Part shown: in pieces, positions 16,501-25,071 of the stretch | How the letters are laid out: every line of letters starts with the position of its first letter | How positions within the stretch are numbered: the stretch's first letter is position 1 | Assembly: GCA_023419315.1 (NCBI GenBank) | Contig: JAEZYE010000052.1 | Location: 186,001-250,000, forward strand | DNA length: 64,000 bases | Reading direction: 5' to 3' | From: Pseudomonadota bacterium | GTDB lineage: Bacteria; Pseudomonadota; Gammaproteobacteria; Xanthomonadales; Xanthomonadaceae | Program-made: the position numbers and the translations under genes | Notes under the pieces: model-generated | Databases searched by the model: none | What the model was told of the DNA's origin: nothing | Seen by the model: only the letters and a program-made list of their open reading frames with translations

Positions 16501-19500
16501 CACGGCGTCGATGCCGGTCTCGCTGCTGTCGATCACGCCGTCGTTGTCGAGATCGCGCCACACGCGGCCGCTGATCGAACTGTTCAACGGAATTTCACCG
16601 AACAGGTTCTCGACCGAGGCGTTGCCCGGCGTCAGCAGGTTGATGCTGACGATCCGGCTGGGCACATACGTGATCGCCGTACCCGCGCCCGATTGCACGC
16701 CATTGATGTTGCCCGGCACCGTCTGGCCATTGCTCGTGCCGGCCGGCTGTTCCGGTTCGATGAGGGTATAGAGGCCCGGGCGCAGGCCGGTGAATTCGAA
16801 ACCGCCGTTGGCGTCGGTGGTCGTGCTGGCGTTGACCAGCACGCCGGTGTCGTCCTCGCCGACGAGTTGAATCTCGACGCCCTCGATGCCGGTTTCGGCC
16901 GCACCGCTCTGCGCGCCATCGTTGTTGGCGTCGAAGAACACGCGACCCGACACCGAGACGCTCAGCGTTTCAGCGAAGTTGTTCTGCACCGAAGCGGCCG
17001 CCGCATTCAGCACGATGCCGGTGATCGCGCTCGGCGTGGTGGCGACGTTCGTTGCCGCGCCGCTGGTCACGCCGTCGATGGTGCCGGCGATCGTCGTGCC
17101 GTTGACCGTCGTCTGGCCACCGACCACGGGTTGCGCCTGCTGCTGCGTCACCGCGTAGGTGCCCGCCAGCAGATCATCGAAGCGGTAGTTGCCGTTCGCG
17201 TCGGTGAGCACGGCGACGACCACGTTGCCGAGCGCATCGATCGTGCCGGCCGGCAGGCTGACGCTGACGCCGGCAATGCCGTTCTCGCCGGCGTCGCGCA
17301 CGCCGTCGTTGTCCAGATCCAGCCAGACGTTGCCGGCGATGGAAGCGGCCTCTTCGCCGAAGTCGTTGTCCGTCGAGCCGGTGGCCGGCAGGTTGGTCAC
17401 CGTGATCAGGTTGCTGGTGTGTTCCTGGCCATCGCCCAGCCCGGTCGGCTGCGTTTCGCGGATGCGGTACGACTGGCCGGCCACGGCGCCGCCGTAGCTG
17501 TACTCGCCATTGGCGTTCGTGGTCAGGGTGACCGGCGCCGGATCATCGCCATTGCCGAACACGCCGTCGACGCCCGCGCCTTCGATCACGACGGTCACGC
17601 CGGGCACGCCGATGTCGCCGGTGGCGTAGTCACCGTCATCGTTGCGATCCAGGTAGACCCGACCGCTGATGAGCGCATTGGCGAGTTCACCGAACAGGTA
17701 ACCGCTGGCCTGCTGGCCTTCGCTGATGGCGATGCCGTCGATGACGTTGGCGGTGCTCGTGTTCCCCGGCGTGCTGGCATTGCCGGCCGTGTGGCGACCG
17801 TCGATGTAGCCGGCCGGTTGCGTCTGCGTGATCGTGTATCCGGTGCCGCCCGCGGGCGGCAGCAGATCGGTGAACGCGTAGGCGCCGAGGGCATCGGTCT
17901 GCACGGTGATATCGACCGGGTTCCCCGCGACATCCATGCCGGTCAGGCGCAGGGTGACGCTGCCGATCGGATTTTCGCTCGCGTCGAACGCGCCGTTGTT
18001 GTTGTTCGCTGCGGTGGAGGAGAAATCCTCGTAGACGAAGCCACTGATCGCGCCCAGCGTTTCGCCGAAATCCAGGCCGCTGCTGCCGCCCACCGGCAGG
18101 CTGGCGACATTGAGCACGTCGAGCGGCGTTTCGGCACCGGACGCATAGCCGTCCGGTTGCGTCTCGGTGACGCGATAGCGCTGGCCGACAATCAGATTGG
18201 CGAACTGGTACTGGCCGCTGGCATCGGTGCGCACGACGACCGGCGCCGGATCATCGCCGTTGCCGAACACGCCGTCGGCACCCGCGCCGGTCAGCGTCAG
18301 CTCGACGTCCTGCAGGCCGCCGTTCGGCTGCGAATTGCGGGTGCCGGCGTCGGCGGCGTCGAAGTCGCCGTTGCGGTTGCGATCGAGATAGACGGTGCCT
18401 GAAATTCCGGCGATGGCGTCTTCGCCGAAGTTGAAGTTGACGCCGTCCTGGCCGGTGCCGAGATTGATGTCGCGGATGCGATCCGTGGTGGCTTCGTCGC
18501 CGCCGAAAGCGGAGACGGCTGTACAGGTCGCACACGCCATGCCGCCGACGAGGCCGGGGTTCACCGCGGTCGCGCGGTTGCGGTAGTTGCCGGTCGGCAG
18601 TGCTTCGCGCAGCTGGTAGGTCTGCAGCGGGTCGAGGTCGTCGAAGCGGTACGCACCGGTGGCGTCCGTGGTGGCGAAGGTGAGCAGCGTGCCCGCCGCG
18701 TCCAGCAGTTCCACGCGCGCACCGGCGATGGCGGCATCACCCGCGTTGCGCACGTTGTTGAAGTTGCCGTCGACGTAGACGAAGCCCGACAGCGAAGGGC
18801 GACGCACTTCCGGGAAGTCGTAGCGGACGCCGGTCTGGTTCGCCCCCACGGCGATGCCGGTGTAGGACGAATCCGGTGCGCCGGTGGCGTAGGCGCCGCC
18901 AAGCGAAGGCGCGCTGCCGCCGCTGGTGGGCGGCGCGATCGGGCCGTTGACGTAGCCCGTCGGCTGCACCTGCGTCAGCGTGTAGCCGCTGGCGTCGGAC
19001 GGCGACAGATTATCGAAGCTGTAGCTGCCGTCGGTCGCAGTGACCACCGTGTGATCGACCGCATTGCCATAGGCGTCGGTGCCGGTCAGGCGCACGGTGA
19101 CGCTGGTGATGCCCGGCTCGCCGGTCGCATCGTTGCGGATGCCGCCGTTGCCGGTGCTGCGATCGCGATCTTCGAACACGACGCCCTGGATCGTCGAACG
19201 CACGACCGCCAGCGGCACGTCGATGGTGTCGTTGCCGGGCACCAGATCGACCTGTTCGGTCGCGACCGCGGCATGGTTGGTGCTCGTACCGCCTGGCGGG
19301 TACGTGTCCCAGCGTGCGGGCACGATCACGCGCACGCGGCCGGTGACAGTGACGTCGCCGAGGTTGCAGGTGATCTGGCGATCCGCGCGCGAGCACAGGC
19401 CCGAGCCTTCGGGCACTTCATCGCCGCCCGGATCCGGACCGACCTTCTGCCAGGTGATGTCACCGGTCACGATCACGCCCGCGGGCAGCGTGTCGGTCAG

Positions 19501-22500
19501 CACCGTGCCGGTGCCGTTCAACGGACTGCTGCCACCGCGATCGCGCGACAGGCTCGCGCCCGGGCCGTGGTTGGTCGCCGTCATCACGTAGAAGAACGGC
19601 TCGCGCAACGACACCTGCGCCACCGAGGCCGGCAGCGCGACGTCGGGGCTGGCGCTCGGCAACGCGGTCACCATCGTCTTGGCCACGCCCATGTCGGCGC
19701 GCGCGCGGATCGTGGTGTCTTCGTCGGCGCGGTACGACCCCGGACCGCTGGTGTTGGCTTCGGCCGCACTGGCTTCGGCCTCGTTGAACATGGTGTCGCC
19801 ACCGGCGCCGGGCGGCGTCTCGTAGCGATAGCGCAGGTACAGCGTGCTCGTCGCGCCGTTGTTGACCACGCCAGGAACGTTGGTGGAGAAACCCACGCCC
19901 GGCATCAGGCAGTCCAGCGTCTGCGTTCCGTTGATCACGGGATTGCTGCCGGCGACCACCGAGCAGACACCCGGATCAAACGTGCCGCCCGGCGTGGCCG
20001 AGGCACCGACGAAGCGCACCTGGCGATTGGCCGGCGGCGTCAGCGTGTCGGCGATGCGCACGTTGGTCGCCACCGACGGACCGGTGTTCTGCACCGTGAT
20101 GCGGTAGGTGATGAAGTTGTTGTCCGGCACCATCGCGTCGAAGCCGAGCGGATCGATGCCGCCCGTGAACGGCGCACTGCTGTCACGGTCGATCTTGTTG
20201 GTGATGAGGTTGACCGAGCCCGGCGTGAACGTCAGCGTCGCGGTCTTGCTGTCGTCGGCCGCGGTGGCGGTGCTGTTGTAGTTGTAGCCGGTGCCCGGTG
20301 AATTGTCCGACGCCGGATCCGGCACGCCATCGTTGTTGAAATCGAAGAAGAAGTCCGCGACGTTGGTGAAGCTGCGGCCGGCGTTGCCGCTGCCGATGTT
20401 CGGGCGGATCACGACGTTGAGGCTCTGGCCGCTGTTGCGCGCCAGCGTCACCCGCGTGCACTGCACGGTGATGGTGTAATCCGCGCCGCCACCGGTGGCC
20501 GCGAACGAGTCGCCGCCGGCCGATGCGGTGCGCACGATGCCATCGCCATGCGTGGCCGTGCACGTGCTGCCCGCCACGGTGCTGGCCATCGAGCGCAGCA
20601 CGAAGCCGGCGTCACCCGCGGGCAGCGTGAAGACATCGCGGAACACGACGTCCGGCGCGGCCGATGGGCCGTTGTTGCGGTAGGCGATCGAATACGTGGT
20701 GTCCACGCCGATCTGGCCGGTCGCCGGCGACACGGTCTTGCTGGCGGTCGTCACGTTGGTGACGCGCTGCACGCGCACCCAGTCCGAATCCTGGTTGTTG
20801 GCGGTGTTCACTTCGCCGACCGAACCGGCGTACCGCGATTCGATGCCCACGGTCGCGGTGTTGCACCAGGCGTCGGCAACGGTTTCGCCACCGCAGTTCG
20901 CCGACGCGCGGCCGATGCTGTCGAGCAGCCCGCGATTGACGCGCACCTGCACCGACGCACTCGCACCGTTGGCGAGCGACTGCGCGCCGCTGCGGCAGAC
21001 GACCGACGCGCCCGAAGCGGAGCAGCCGAAAATCGCGTCCGGCGTCGTGGTGATCGTCGTGCCTTGCGGCAGCGACCCGCTGGTGGCGATGTAGCCGGGA
21101 ATCGTATCGTTGATGACGATGCCCGAAGTGGCATCGGGGCCGTGGTTGGTGACCGTCAGCGTGTAAGTGATGAAACCTTCGGTCTCGTCGAGCACACGGT
21201 CGCCGCTGGGCGTGGTCGCGGTCTTGGTGATCTGCAGATCGGCGCGTTCGTCACTGGTGCGCGCACCGATCCAGCCGCTGCAATCGTTGGCCGGGTTGTT
21301 GTCGAAATCGATCGCACCGGTGACCGGTTCCCCGGAGCCGCCGGAGCCACCGGTGCACGCGCGATTGGCCAGGCTGGCCGAAGCCGCGCGGGCGCGCGTG
21401 GTCAGCACCAGGTTCTGCGCATTGGCGTTCACCGCCAGCGCGCGGTCGAGCGTACAGGTGACCTGCTGCGGGGTGCCCGGCGTATAGACGTTCGGAACCG
21501 CCGCGCAGCTCCACTGCGTCGACGCTGCGCCGACGCCCATGAATTCCTCGCCCTCGGCCAGCGTGTCGGTGATCTGCACGTTGCTGGTCGCCACGCGCGG
21601 TCCGAGGTTGCGGACCTGCATGGTCGAGGTCATCAGGCCGATGTTGGGATCGGCGTCGCCCGGCTTCCAGATCGCGACCAGCGACGGCGTCTTGGTCTTG
21701 GATACCAGCGACAGATCCGCGCCGTCCGGCAACACCGTGAAGGTGACCGACCCGGTGTTGTTGGCCGGCGCCGGATCCGGCGTGCTGCTCGTCACCGCCA
21801 CCGTGTTGGTGACGTCGCCGCTGCTGTTCGCGCCGGTCGAGGGCACGGTCGCGGTGATGGTGAAGGTGGCGGTGTCACCCATCGCCAGCGTCGGCGTCTG
21901 GCAGCTGCGCACGCGGTTGTCGGTATCGGTGCTGCAGGTCCAGCCGGACGGCTGGTTGCCGGCGGTGATGACGAAGCCTTCCGGCATTTCATCGGCAAAC
22001 GCGACGTTCTGCGCATCGCTCGGGCCGTCGTTGGTGACCGTCAGCGTGAAGGTCACCGGCTGTCCGGCGGTGGCCGGCTTCGGCGAGGCGTCCTTGCTGA
22101 TGCGCACGTCCGCGCCATCGGTCACCGGCGTGATGACCTGCGCGGTGTTGTTGCCCGGCACCGGATCAGCGGTCGGACCGGCTTCGACGTCGGCAGTGTT
22201 GACGATGTTGCCGGTGCCGATGTTGACCTTCGCGCGGAAACGGAAGGTCGCGGTCTGGCCGACGGCCAGCGCGGGACCGCTGTAGGTGGTGGTCAGCGAA
22301 CCGCCGGCCACGCTCGGCGCCGACCAGTTGCTGCCGCTGAAGCTGCCGGCGACATACGTCACCGAACCCGGCAACGCATCGACCACGCGGAAGCCGGTCG
22401 AAGTGCTCGGGCCCAGGTTGCGCACGGTCAGGTCGTACGTCACTTCCGCACCGCCCATCACCGGCGACGGATTGGCGACCTTGGTCAATTCGAGATCGCC

Positions 22501-23037
22501 CGAATTGATCAGCGTCGTGCTCTCGTTCTTGTAGTTGTTGTTGCGGTTGGTGTCGGTGGCGAAGAACGGATCGGTGCTGGTGTTGAGCGAGGACACCGGC
22601 GTGGTGGCCGCCGGCACCGAAGCGCCGGTATCGAAACCGATCGCACCGGCAATCGTGATGTTGCCGGGCGGCAGTCCGGCGGTGAGCACCTGCAGATCGA
22701 AGCTGCGTTCTTCGTCCAGGTTCAACGTGCCGTGCTCGCAGCGCACGCGGCGCGGCGCGCTGGCGTCGGGAATCGTGCAGAAGCCCGGCAGCGTGCCCGC
22801 CGTGGTCCCGGCGGGAAGATCGTAGATCGACACGACGTTGTCGCCGCGCGTGCCGCCGTTGCCGATGGTGATCGAGTACGTCACCGCCGCACCGGCGGGC
22901 GAGTTCTCGTAGGCGACGTCGGAGATGCCGCTGATCTGCAGATCCGTGGCCGCGGCCGCGAACGGCAGGCCAATCAGGGCCAGCAGCGCGGTGGCGAACG
23001 TCCGGCGCCGTTGCGCGCGAGCGCGCCGGTCAACCAT
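13561..23037 (-). CDS. Giant secreted DUF11 / SdrD_B-repeat surface protein
   Basis: About 3,158 residues from ATG 23037. The start was chosen because a signal peptide (MVDRRARAQ..., ending in PFAAA) begins there; no strong ribosome site is visible. Residues about 30-1,270 hold roughly eight DUF11 modules (patterns like LTKVANPSP... and LTVRNLGPS). Residues about 1,280-2,390 hold nine tandem SdrD_B/Cna_B-like modules with calcium-type loops such as DLDNDGVRDAGE and DANNNGNIDANE. Further DUF11-like (about 2,390 and 2,840) and SdrD_B-like (about 2,550 and 2,990) modules lead to a cysteine-bearing C-terminal domain and a proline/charged tail. No LPXTG or autotransporter barrel is present. It is the first gene of the barrel/OmpA operon, which suggests a calcium-stiffened adhesin or filament displayed by its neighbours (inference). 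Confidence 0.85.
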   Translation of the reverse strand: MVDRRARAQRRRTFATALLALIGLPFAAAATDLQISGISDVAYENSPAGAAVTYSITIGNGGTRGDNVVSIYDLPAGTTAGTLPGFCTIPDASAPRRVRCEHGTLNLDEERSFDLQVLTAGLPPGNITIAGAIGFDTGASVPAATTPVSSLNTSTDPFFATDTNRNNNYKNESTTLINSGDLELTKVANPSPVMGGAEVTYDLTVRNLGPSTSTGFRVVDALPGSVTYVAGSFSGSNWSAPSVAGGSLTTTYSGPALAVGQTATFRFRAKVNIGTGNIVNTADVEAGPTADPVPGNNTAQVITPVTDGADVRISKDASPKPATAGQPVTFTLTVTNDGPSDAQNVAFADEMPEGFVITAGNQPSGWTCSTDTDNRVRSCQTPTLAMGDTATFTITATVPSTGANSSGDVTNTVAVTSSTPDPAPANNTGSVTFTVLPDGADLSLVSKTKTPSLVAIWKPGDADPNIGLMTSTMQVRNLGPRVATSNVQITDTLAEGEEFMGVGAASTQWSCAAVPNVYTPGTPQQVTCTLDRALAVNANAQNLVLTTRARAASASLANRACTGGSGGSGEPVTGAIDFDNNPANDCSGWIGARTSDERADLQITKTATTPSGDRVLDETEGFITYTLTVTNHGPDATSGIVINDTIPGYIATSGSLPQGTTITTTPDAIFGCSASGASVVCRSGAQSLANGASASVQVRVNRGLLDSIGRASANCGGETVADAWCNTATVGIESRYAGSVGEVNTANNQDSDWVRVQRVTNVTTASKTVSPATGQIGVDTTYSIAYRNNGPSAAPDVVFRDVFTLPAGDAGFVLRSMASTVAGSTCTATHGDGIVRTASAGGDSFAATGGGADYTITVQCTRVTLARNSGQSLNVVIRPNIGSGNAGRSFTNVADFFFDFNNDGVPDPASDNSPGTGYNYNSTATAADDSKTATLTFTPGSVNLITNKIDRDSSAPFTGGIDPLGFDAMVPDNNFITYRITVQNTGPSVATNVRIADTLTPPANRQVRFVGASATPGGTFDPGVCSVVAGSNPVINGTQTLDCLMPGVGFSTNVPGVVNNGATSTLYLRYRYETPPGAGGDTMFNEAEASAAEANTSGPGSYRADEDTTIRARADMGVAKTMVTALPSASPDVALPASVAQVSLREPFFYVMTATNHGPGASLSRDRGGSSPLNGTGTVLTDTLPAGVIVTGDITWQKVGPDPGGDEVPEGSGLCSRADRQITCNLGDVTVTGRVRVIVPARWDTYPPGGTSTNHAAVATEQVDLVPGNDTIDVPLAVVRSTIQGVVFEDRDRSTGNGGIRNDATGEPGITSVTVRLTGTDAYGNAVDHTVVTATDGSYSFDNLSPSDASGYTLTQVQPTGYVNGPIAPPTSGGSAPSLGGAYATGAPDSSYTGIAVGANQTGVRYDFPEVRRPSLSGFVYVDGNFNNVRNAGDAAIAGARVELLDAAGTLLTFATTDATGAYRFDDLDPLQTYQLREALPTGNYRNRATAVNPGLVGGMACATCTAVSAFGGDEATTDRIRDINLGTGQDGVNFNFGEDAIAGISGTVYLDRNRNGDFDAADAGTRNSQPNGGLQDVELTLTGAGADGVFGNGDDPAPVVVRTDASGQYQFANLIVGQRYRVTETQPDGYASGAETPLDVLNVASLPVGGSSGLDFGETLGAISGFVYEDFSSTAANNNNGAFDASENPIGSVTLRLTGMDVAGNPVDITVQTDALGAYAFTDLLPPAGGTGYTITQTQPAGYIDGRHTAGNASTPGNTSTANVIDGIAISEGQQASGYLFGELANALISGRVYLDRNDDGDYATGDIGVPGVTVVIEGAGVDGVFGNGDDPAPVTLTTNANGEYSYGGAVAGQSYRIRETQPTGLGDGQEHTSNLITVTNLPATGSTDNDFGEEAASIAGNVWLDLDNDGVRDAGENGIAGVSVSLPAGTIDALGNVVVAVLTDANGNYRFDDLLAGTYAVTQQQAQPVVGGQTTVNGTTIAGTIDGVTSGAATNVATTPSAITGIVLNAAAASVQNNFAETLSVSVSGRVFFDANNDGAQSGAAETGIEGVEIQLVGEDDTGVLVNASTTTDANGGFEFTGLRPGLYTLIEPEQPAGTSNGQTVPGNINGVQSGAGTAITYVPSRIVSINLLTPGNASVENLFGEIPLNSSISGRVWRDLDNDGVIDSSETGIDAVVIRLQGTDLSGTTVTRETTTGPDGSYAFTGLPPGTYTITEPDQPQGTLNGRTVAGNGGGIVTPPTTAPSVISDVTLGVGENVTGNDFGEIPAGSISGRVYNDANNNGNIDANEPGIAQVDVVLSGINELGETVNVTVTTDAEGRYRFDGLRPGTYTVTEPQQPPHTLNGITRAGTIDGVASGTATGVDTTPSAISGIVLLPGNDSIENNFGEIGDSPDLVVSKTATPATFTVNNIGTYTVRVRNLGQQPSAGEYVVDDILPAGLTLAATPSGNGWICVGNPGEGRFSCRNSTVIAAGATLADTIIAQVRVAASAATGTPINNAVIVTGGGENEFRRPTLEERLDFEGNPGDLPVCDPAISQNACRLPTPVQLAASVSGTVWFDQGQDFGVIDGGDRRLADWRVEVVDAEGRIVGEAITAADGSYSITDQIPGIPLQIRFRDPQAGVIWGWPVNGETRAAPVATCRTQDAIGDGTASSCRSSENGNTVLAVVLAAGANLPQQSLPLNPGGVVYDAVTRNPVPGSRVSLSPIGTCPAYAPATHLLNVAGGGYTVDGQTASMIVGNEGFYQFLMAPSAPASCRFRMEVTPPAGYAFQSSMIPAETAPLNPPSTPGVGYPVQTNATAPTGPVGSATTYYLETELGSAVAAPVHNHIPLDPQIAPGLVITKTGDRKTVEVGDSLVYTITIRQTAGAALGTVNVIDRLPHGFTFIAGTARVDGAGIADPSGKPGPTLVFDVGSLAVGAQKTLSYRVRVGVGSQQGDGINRAQAWGCSITGGCVDAGTQAPYPNGGVVPSNRAEYRVVISGGVFADEGCVLGKIFVDCNVNHVQDSEELGIPGVRLYFEDGTWLISDSEGKYSYCGLPPKSHTLKVDASTLPVGSRLTTSSNRNLGDADSLFIDLKNGELHRADFIEGSCSNPVIEQVKARRTQGEVRAPENESGRPSLRFESKPLRSPQQATDSADQKPIVDPRPSRDDATEVQP
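17531..17580 (-). repeat. Near-identical repeat in SdrD_B module 5
   Basis: A 50-base segment matching 18239-18288 at 47 positions. It encodes the loop GVDGVFGNGDDPAPV of the fifth SdrD_B-like module. It indicates a recent internal duplication or gene conversion between modules 3 and 5. Confidence 0.8.
18239..18288 (-). repeat. Near-identical repeat in SdrD_B module 3
   Basis: Partner of 17531-17580, encoding GADGVFGNGDDPAPV of the third SdrD_B-like module. Modules 3 and 5 share an insertion that the others lack. Confidence 0.8.
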
Positions 23038-23287
23038 CGCCACATTTATCCGGGCAGGAACAACAACTGCGTGCGCACGACTGCGATCGACCTGTTCGGC
23101 CGAGACGACATCAAGAAACACAAGTTTTCCCCTGTTCCAGCCGTACGCAGACGGCCTCTGATTTTTTTCAGATGCAGTGCCCGGCCGCATCCGATGTGTC
23201 GTGGATGCCGGCGAAGATGGGCAAAAAGTGGACGGACGACGTGGCGCCGCGGCTGCGAACAAGGGCAGCGTCGCCGGCGCGCGGCGG

Positions 23288-23316
23288 ATTCTAATGTGTG
23301 ACCTGTGTCACTTCAA
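23288..23316 (-). promoter_or_regulatory. Candidate sigma-70 promoter of the surface operon
   Basis: On the minus strand, a -35-like TTGAAG (23311-23316) and a -10-like TAGAAT (23288-23293) are separated by 17 bases. Transcription would begin near 23281 and leave a leader of about 240 bases before the giant gene. The CRP-type palindrome fills the spacer. Confidence 0.5.
23297..23312. promoter_or_regulatory. CRP/Clp-type operator
   Basis: TGTGA-CCTGTG-TCACT matches the CRP-family consensus TGTGA-N6-TCACA with one mismatch. Xanthomonads use Clp, a CRP homologue responsive to c-di-GMP, to control surface and extracellular factors. The site lies between the -35 and -10 boxes of the leftward promoter, a position expected for repression of that promoter. 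For the rightward gene it is about 300 bases upstream. Confidence 0.6.
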
Positions 23317-23610
23317 TAGCGAGGTGCGATGCAATCTTTCCATTGGAGAAACCGCACGACATCCCGCGCTTGGCCATGCAAGAGCTGGACCGGAAACCGC
23401 ATAAATCCTTTGCGGACAACGACTTGCCCACTGTAAAAAGTGATTTGCCTGTTCCTGTCGGATTGAAAGACGCATGGAAGACGTTGCGGTGGCGCTGCGC
23501 CCCGGTCGGTGCCGACTTCGTGGGAACTTCACACACGCCGCATCGCCTGCTCACCGGCGAAGCCCAGACTGCGCGAACACTTCGGCACCCCGCCGCGATG
23601 GGAGGACGCA

Positions 23611-24153
23611 ATGACGATGCAGACGAAACATGCCCCGGGTGCGCGCGATCCGATCTGGCGCGCGCTGATCTGGTCAGGCGCGGCGGCGCTGCTGCTGTTG
23701 CCGTGGATCGCCATGCAGTTCAGCGATGAAGTCGTGTGGACGGGATCCGATTTCGCGGTGTTCGGCGCCATGTTGCTCGCTGCCTGCACCGCGTGCGAAA
23801 TCGCGGCGCGCGCGTCGTTCGATCCGTTCCATCGCCTGGTATTCGGCATCGCGATCGGCACCGGTTTCCTGCTGGTGTGGATCAATCTGGCGGTCGGCAT
23901 CATCGGCAGCGAACACGATTCCGCCAACCTGATGTTTGCCGGCGTGCTGACGCTGGCACTCGTCGCTTCGCTGGTGGCCCGGCTGCGGCCGCGCGGCATG
24001 GCGCGCGCGATGACGGCCACGGCGATCGCGCAGGCACTGGTCGCGGTGATCGTGCTGGCGATGGGCCTGCTCAAGCCGTTCGTGCTGACCGCGCTCTTCG
24101 TCGTGCCCTGGTGCGTGTCGGCCTGGCTGTTTGCGCGCTCGGCACGGGCGTGA
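23611..24153 (+). CDS. Conserved small integral membrane protein, function unknown
   Basis: 180 residues; ATG 23611 with GGAGG five bases upstream. Five hydrophobic helices are visible (starting near residues 19, 45, 70, 105 and 135) with a short Arg-rich loop (ARLRPRGMARAM) before the fourth. There are no catalytic motifs. It stands alone, divergent from the surface operon and 64 bases before the DUF72 gene. No known family was recognised. Confidence 0.7.
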   Translation: MTMQTKHAPGARDPIWRALIWSGAAALLLLPWIAMQFSDEVVWTGSDFAVFGAMLLAACTACEIAARASFDPFHRLVFGIAIGTGFLLVWINLAVGIIGSEHDSANLMFAGVLTLALVASLVARLRPRGMARAMTATAIAQALVAVIVLAMGLLKPFVLTALFVVPWCVSAWLFARSARA

Positions 24154-24217
24154 TCCCACGGCGGCACCGGATCGCCCCTTCGCCTGACAGTCACGCCGCA
24201 GCGGCGACGCTGCCGGC

Positions 24218-24964
24218 ATGGCGAAGCAAACAACACAGCGCAGACGCATTCGCGTGGGATGCGCCGGATGGTCGATTCCGCGCGAACATGCCGCGCTGTT
24301 CGGTGCGGGCGACAGCCTGCTGTCGCGCTATGCGACGCGGTTCGATGCCGTGGAGATCAACTCCTCGTTCTATCGACCGCACCAGCCGAAAACCTACGCG
24401 CGCTGGGCGGCTTCGGTACCGGGGGATTTCCGCTTTTCGGTGAAGTTGCCGCAGACCCTCTCGCACGAACGCGCGCTGCGTGGCTGTGGCCCCCTACTCG
24501 ACGGCTTTCTCGAACAGGTGCAACCGCTGGGCCGGAAGCTCGGTGGATTCCTGTTGCAGTTGCCGCCCAGCCTGGCATTCGACGCACGCGTCGCGGCGAC
24601 GTTCTTCGCCCTGCTCCGCCGACGCACCGATGCGCGCGTGGCCTGCGAAGCACGGCATGCCAGCTGGTTCACGGCGCACGCCGTCGCCTTGCTGGCCCGG
24701 CATGGCATCACCCAGGTGGCGGCCGATCCCGCACTCATGCCCGAAGCCGGTCTTCCCGCCGGGGATCGCCGCTGGCACTACTGGCGCTGGCATGGCGCTC
24801 GGCGCATCTATTACAGCGCCTACGGCGCAGCGGGCCTGCAATCACGCGCGCCGATCGTGCGTGCCCATCCGGCGCGCGGCGAGACGTGGATCATCTTCGA
24901 CAACACCGCGCACGGCCACGCAATTGCGGACGCGGCATCGATGCAGCGTCTGCTGCATCAGTAG
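24218..24964 (+). CDS. DUF72 family protein
   Basis: 248 residues, typical for DUF72 (YecE-like) TIM-barrel proteins. Family landmarks are visible: VGCAGWSIP at the N-terminus, FDAVEINSSFYRP, FRFSVKLPQTLSH, a GGFLLQLPPS segment, CEARHASWF, and the C-terminal WIIFDNTAHGHA. The family is widespread and its biochemical role is not established. It is monocistronic as far as can be seen, downstream of the membrane-protein gene on the same strand and convergent with the PNGase A-like gene. Confidence 0.9.
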   Translation: MAKQTTQRRRIRVGCAGWSIPREHAALFGAGDSLLSRYATRFDAVEINSSFYRPHQPKTYARWAASVPGDFRFSVKLPQTLSHERALRGCGPLLDGFLEQVQPLGRKLGGFLLQLPPSLAFDARVAATFFALLRRRTDARVACEARHASWFTAHAVALLARHGITQVAADPALMPEAGLPAGDRRWHYWRWHGARRIYYSAYGAAGLQSRAPIVRAHPARGETWIIFDNTAHGHAIADAASMQRLLHQ

Positions 24965-25071
24965 TGCCCAAGGAGAGCGCCCGCAACATGCTGCATACAG
25001 ACGCACCTGCGTGCCGGCATCGAACATTCCGTCGCACGGAAGCAGCAGGCCCGCACTCGATCTTCCTTTGT

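Larger units (their letters stand above)
23038..23610. other. Long divergent upstream region of the surface operon
   Basis: 573 bases between the leftward giant gene and a rightward membrane-protein gene. It holds the candidate leftward promoter with a CRP-type palindrome (separate entries). Between that promoter and the giant gene lies a leader of about 240 bases with two small inverted repeats: GCCGT/ACGGC around 23139-23154, and TCTGA/TCAGA around a T7 stretch near 23157-23173. No c-di-GMP riboswitch core or other known riboswitch was recognised. Open frames here look non-coding. Confidence 0.55.

Noticed and set aside
15875..19200. Regularly spaced repeats that could suggest a CRISPR array
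   Set aside because: The repeats are in frame, diverged at the DNA level, about 250-390 bases apart, and encode SdrD_B-like protein modules. No Cas genes are nearby.
9341..23301. Very long open frames on the plus strand opposite the surface operon (for example 9341-13933, 13789-18402 and 20548-23301)
   Set aside because: They lie antisense to clearly coding genes with signal peptides and known domains. Their translations are rich in Arg, Ala, His and Gln without domain similarity, as expected from GC-rich third positions.
23298..23729. An open frame of 143 codons across the upstream region
   Set aside because: It runs through the operator and the ribosome site of the next gene, has no start signal and no protein-like composition.
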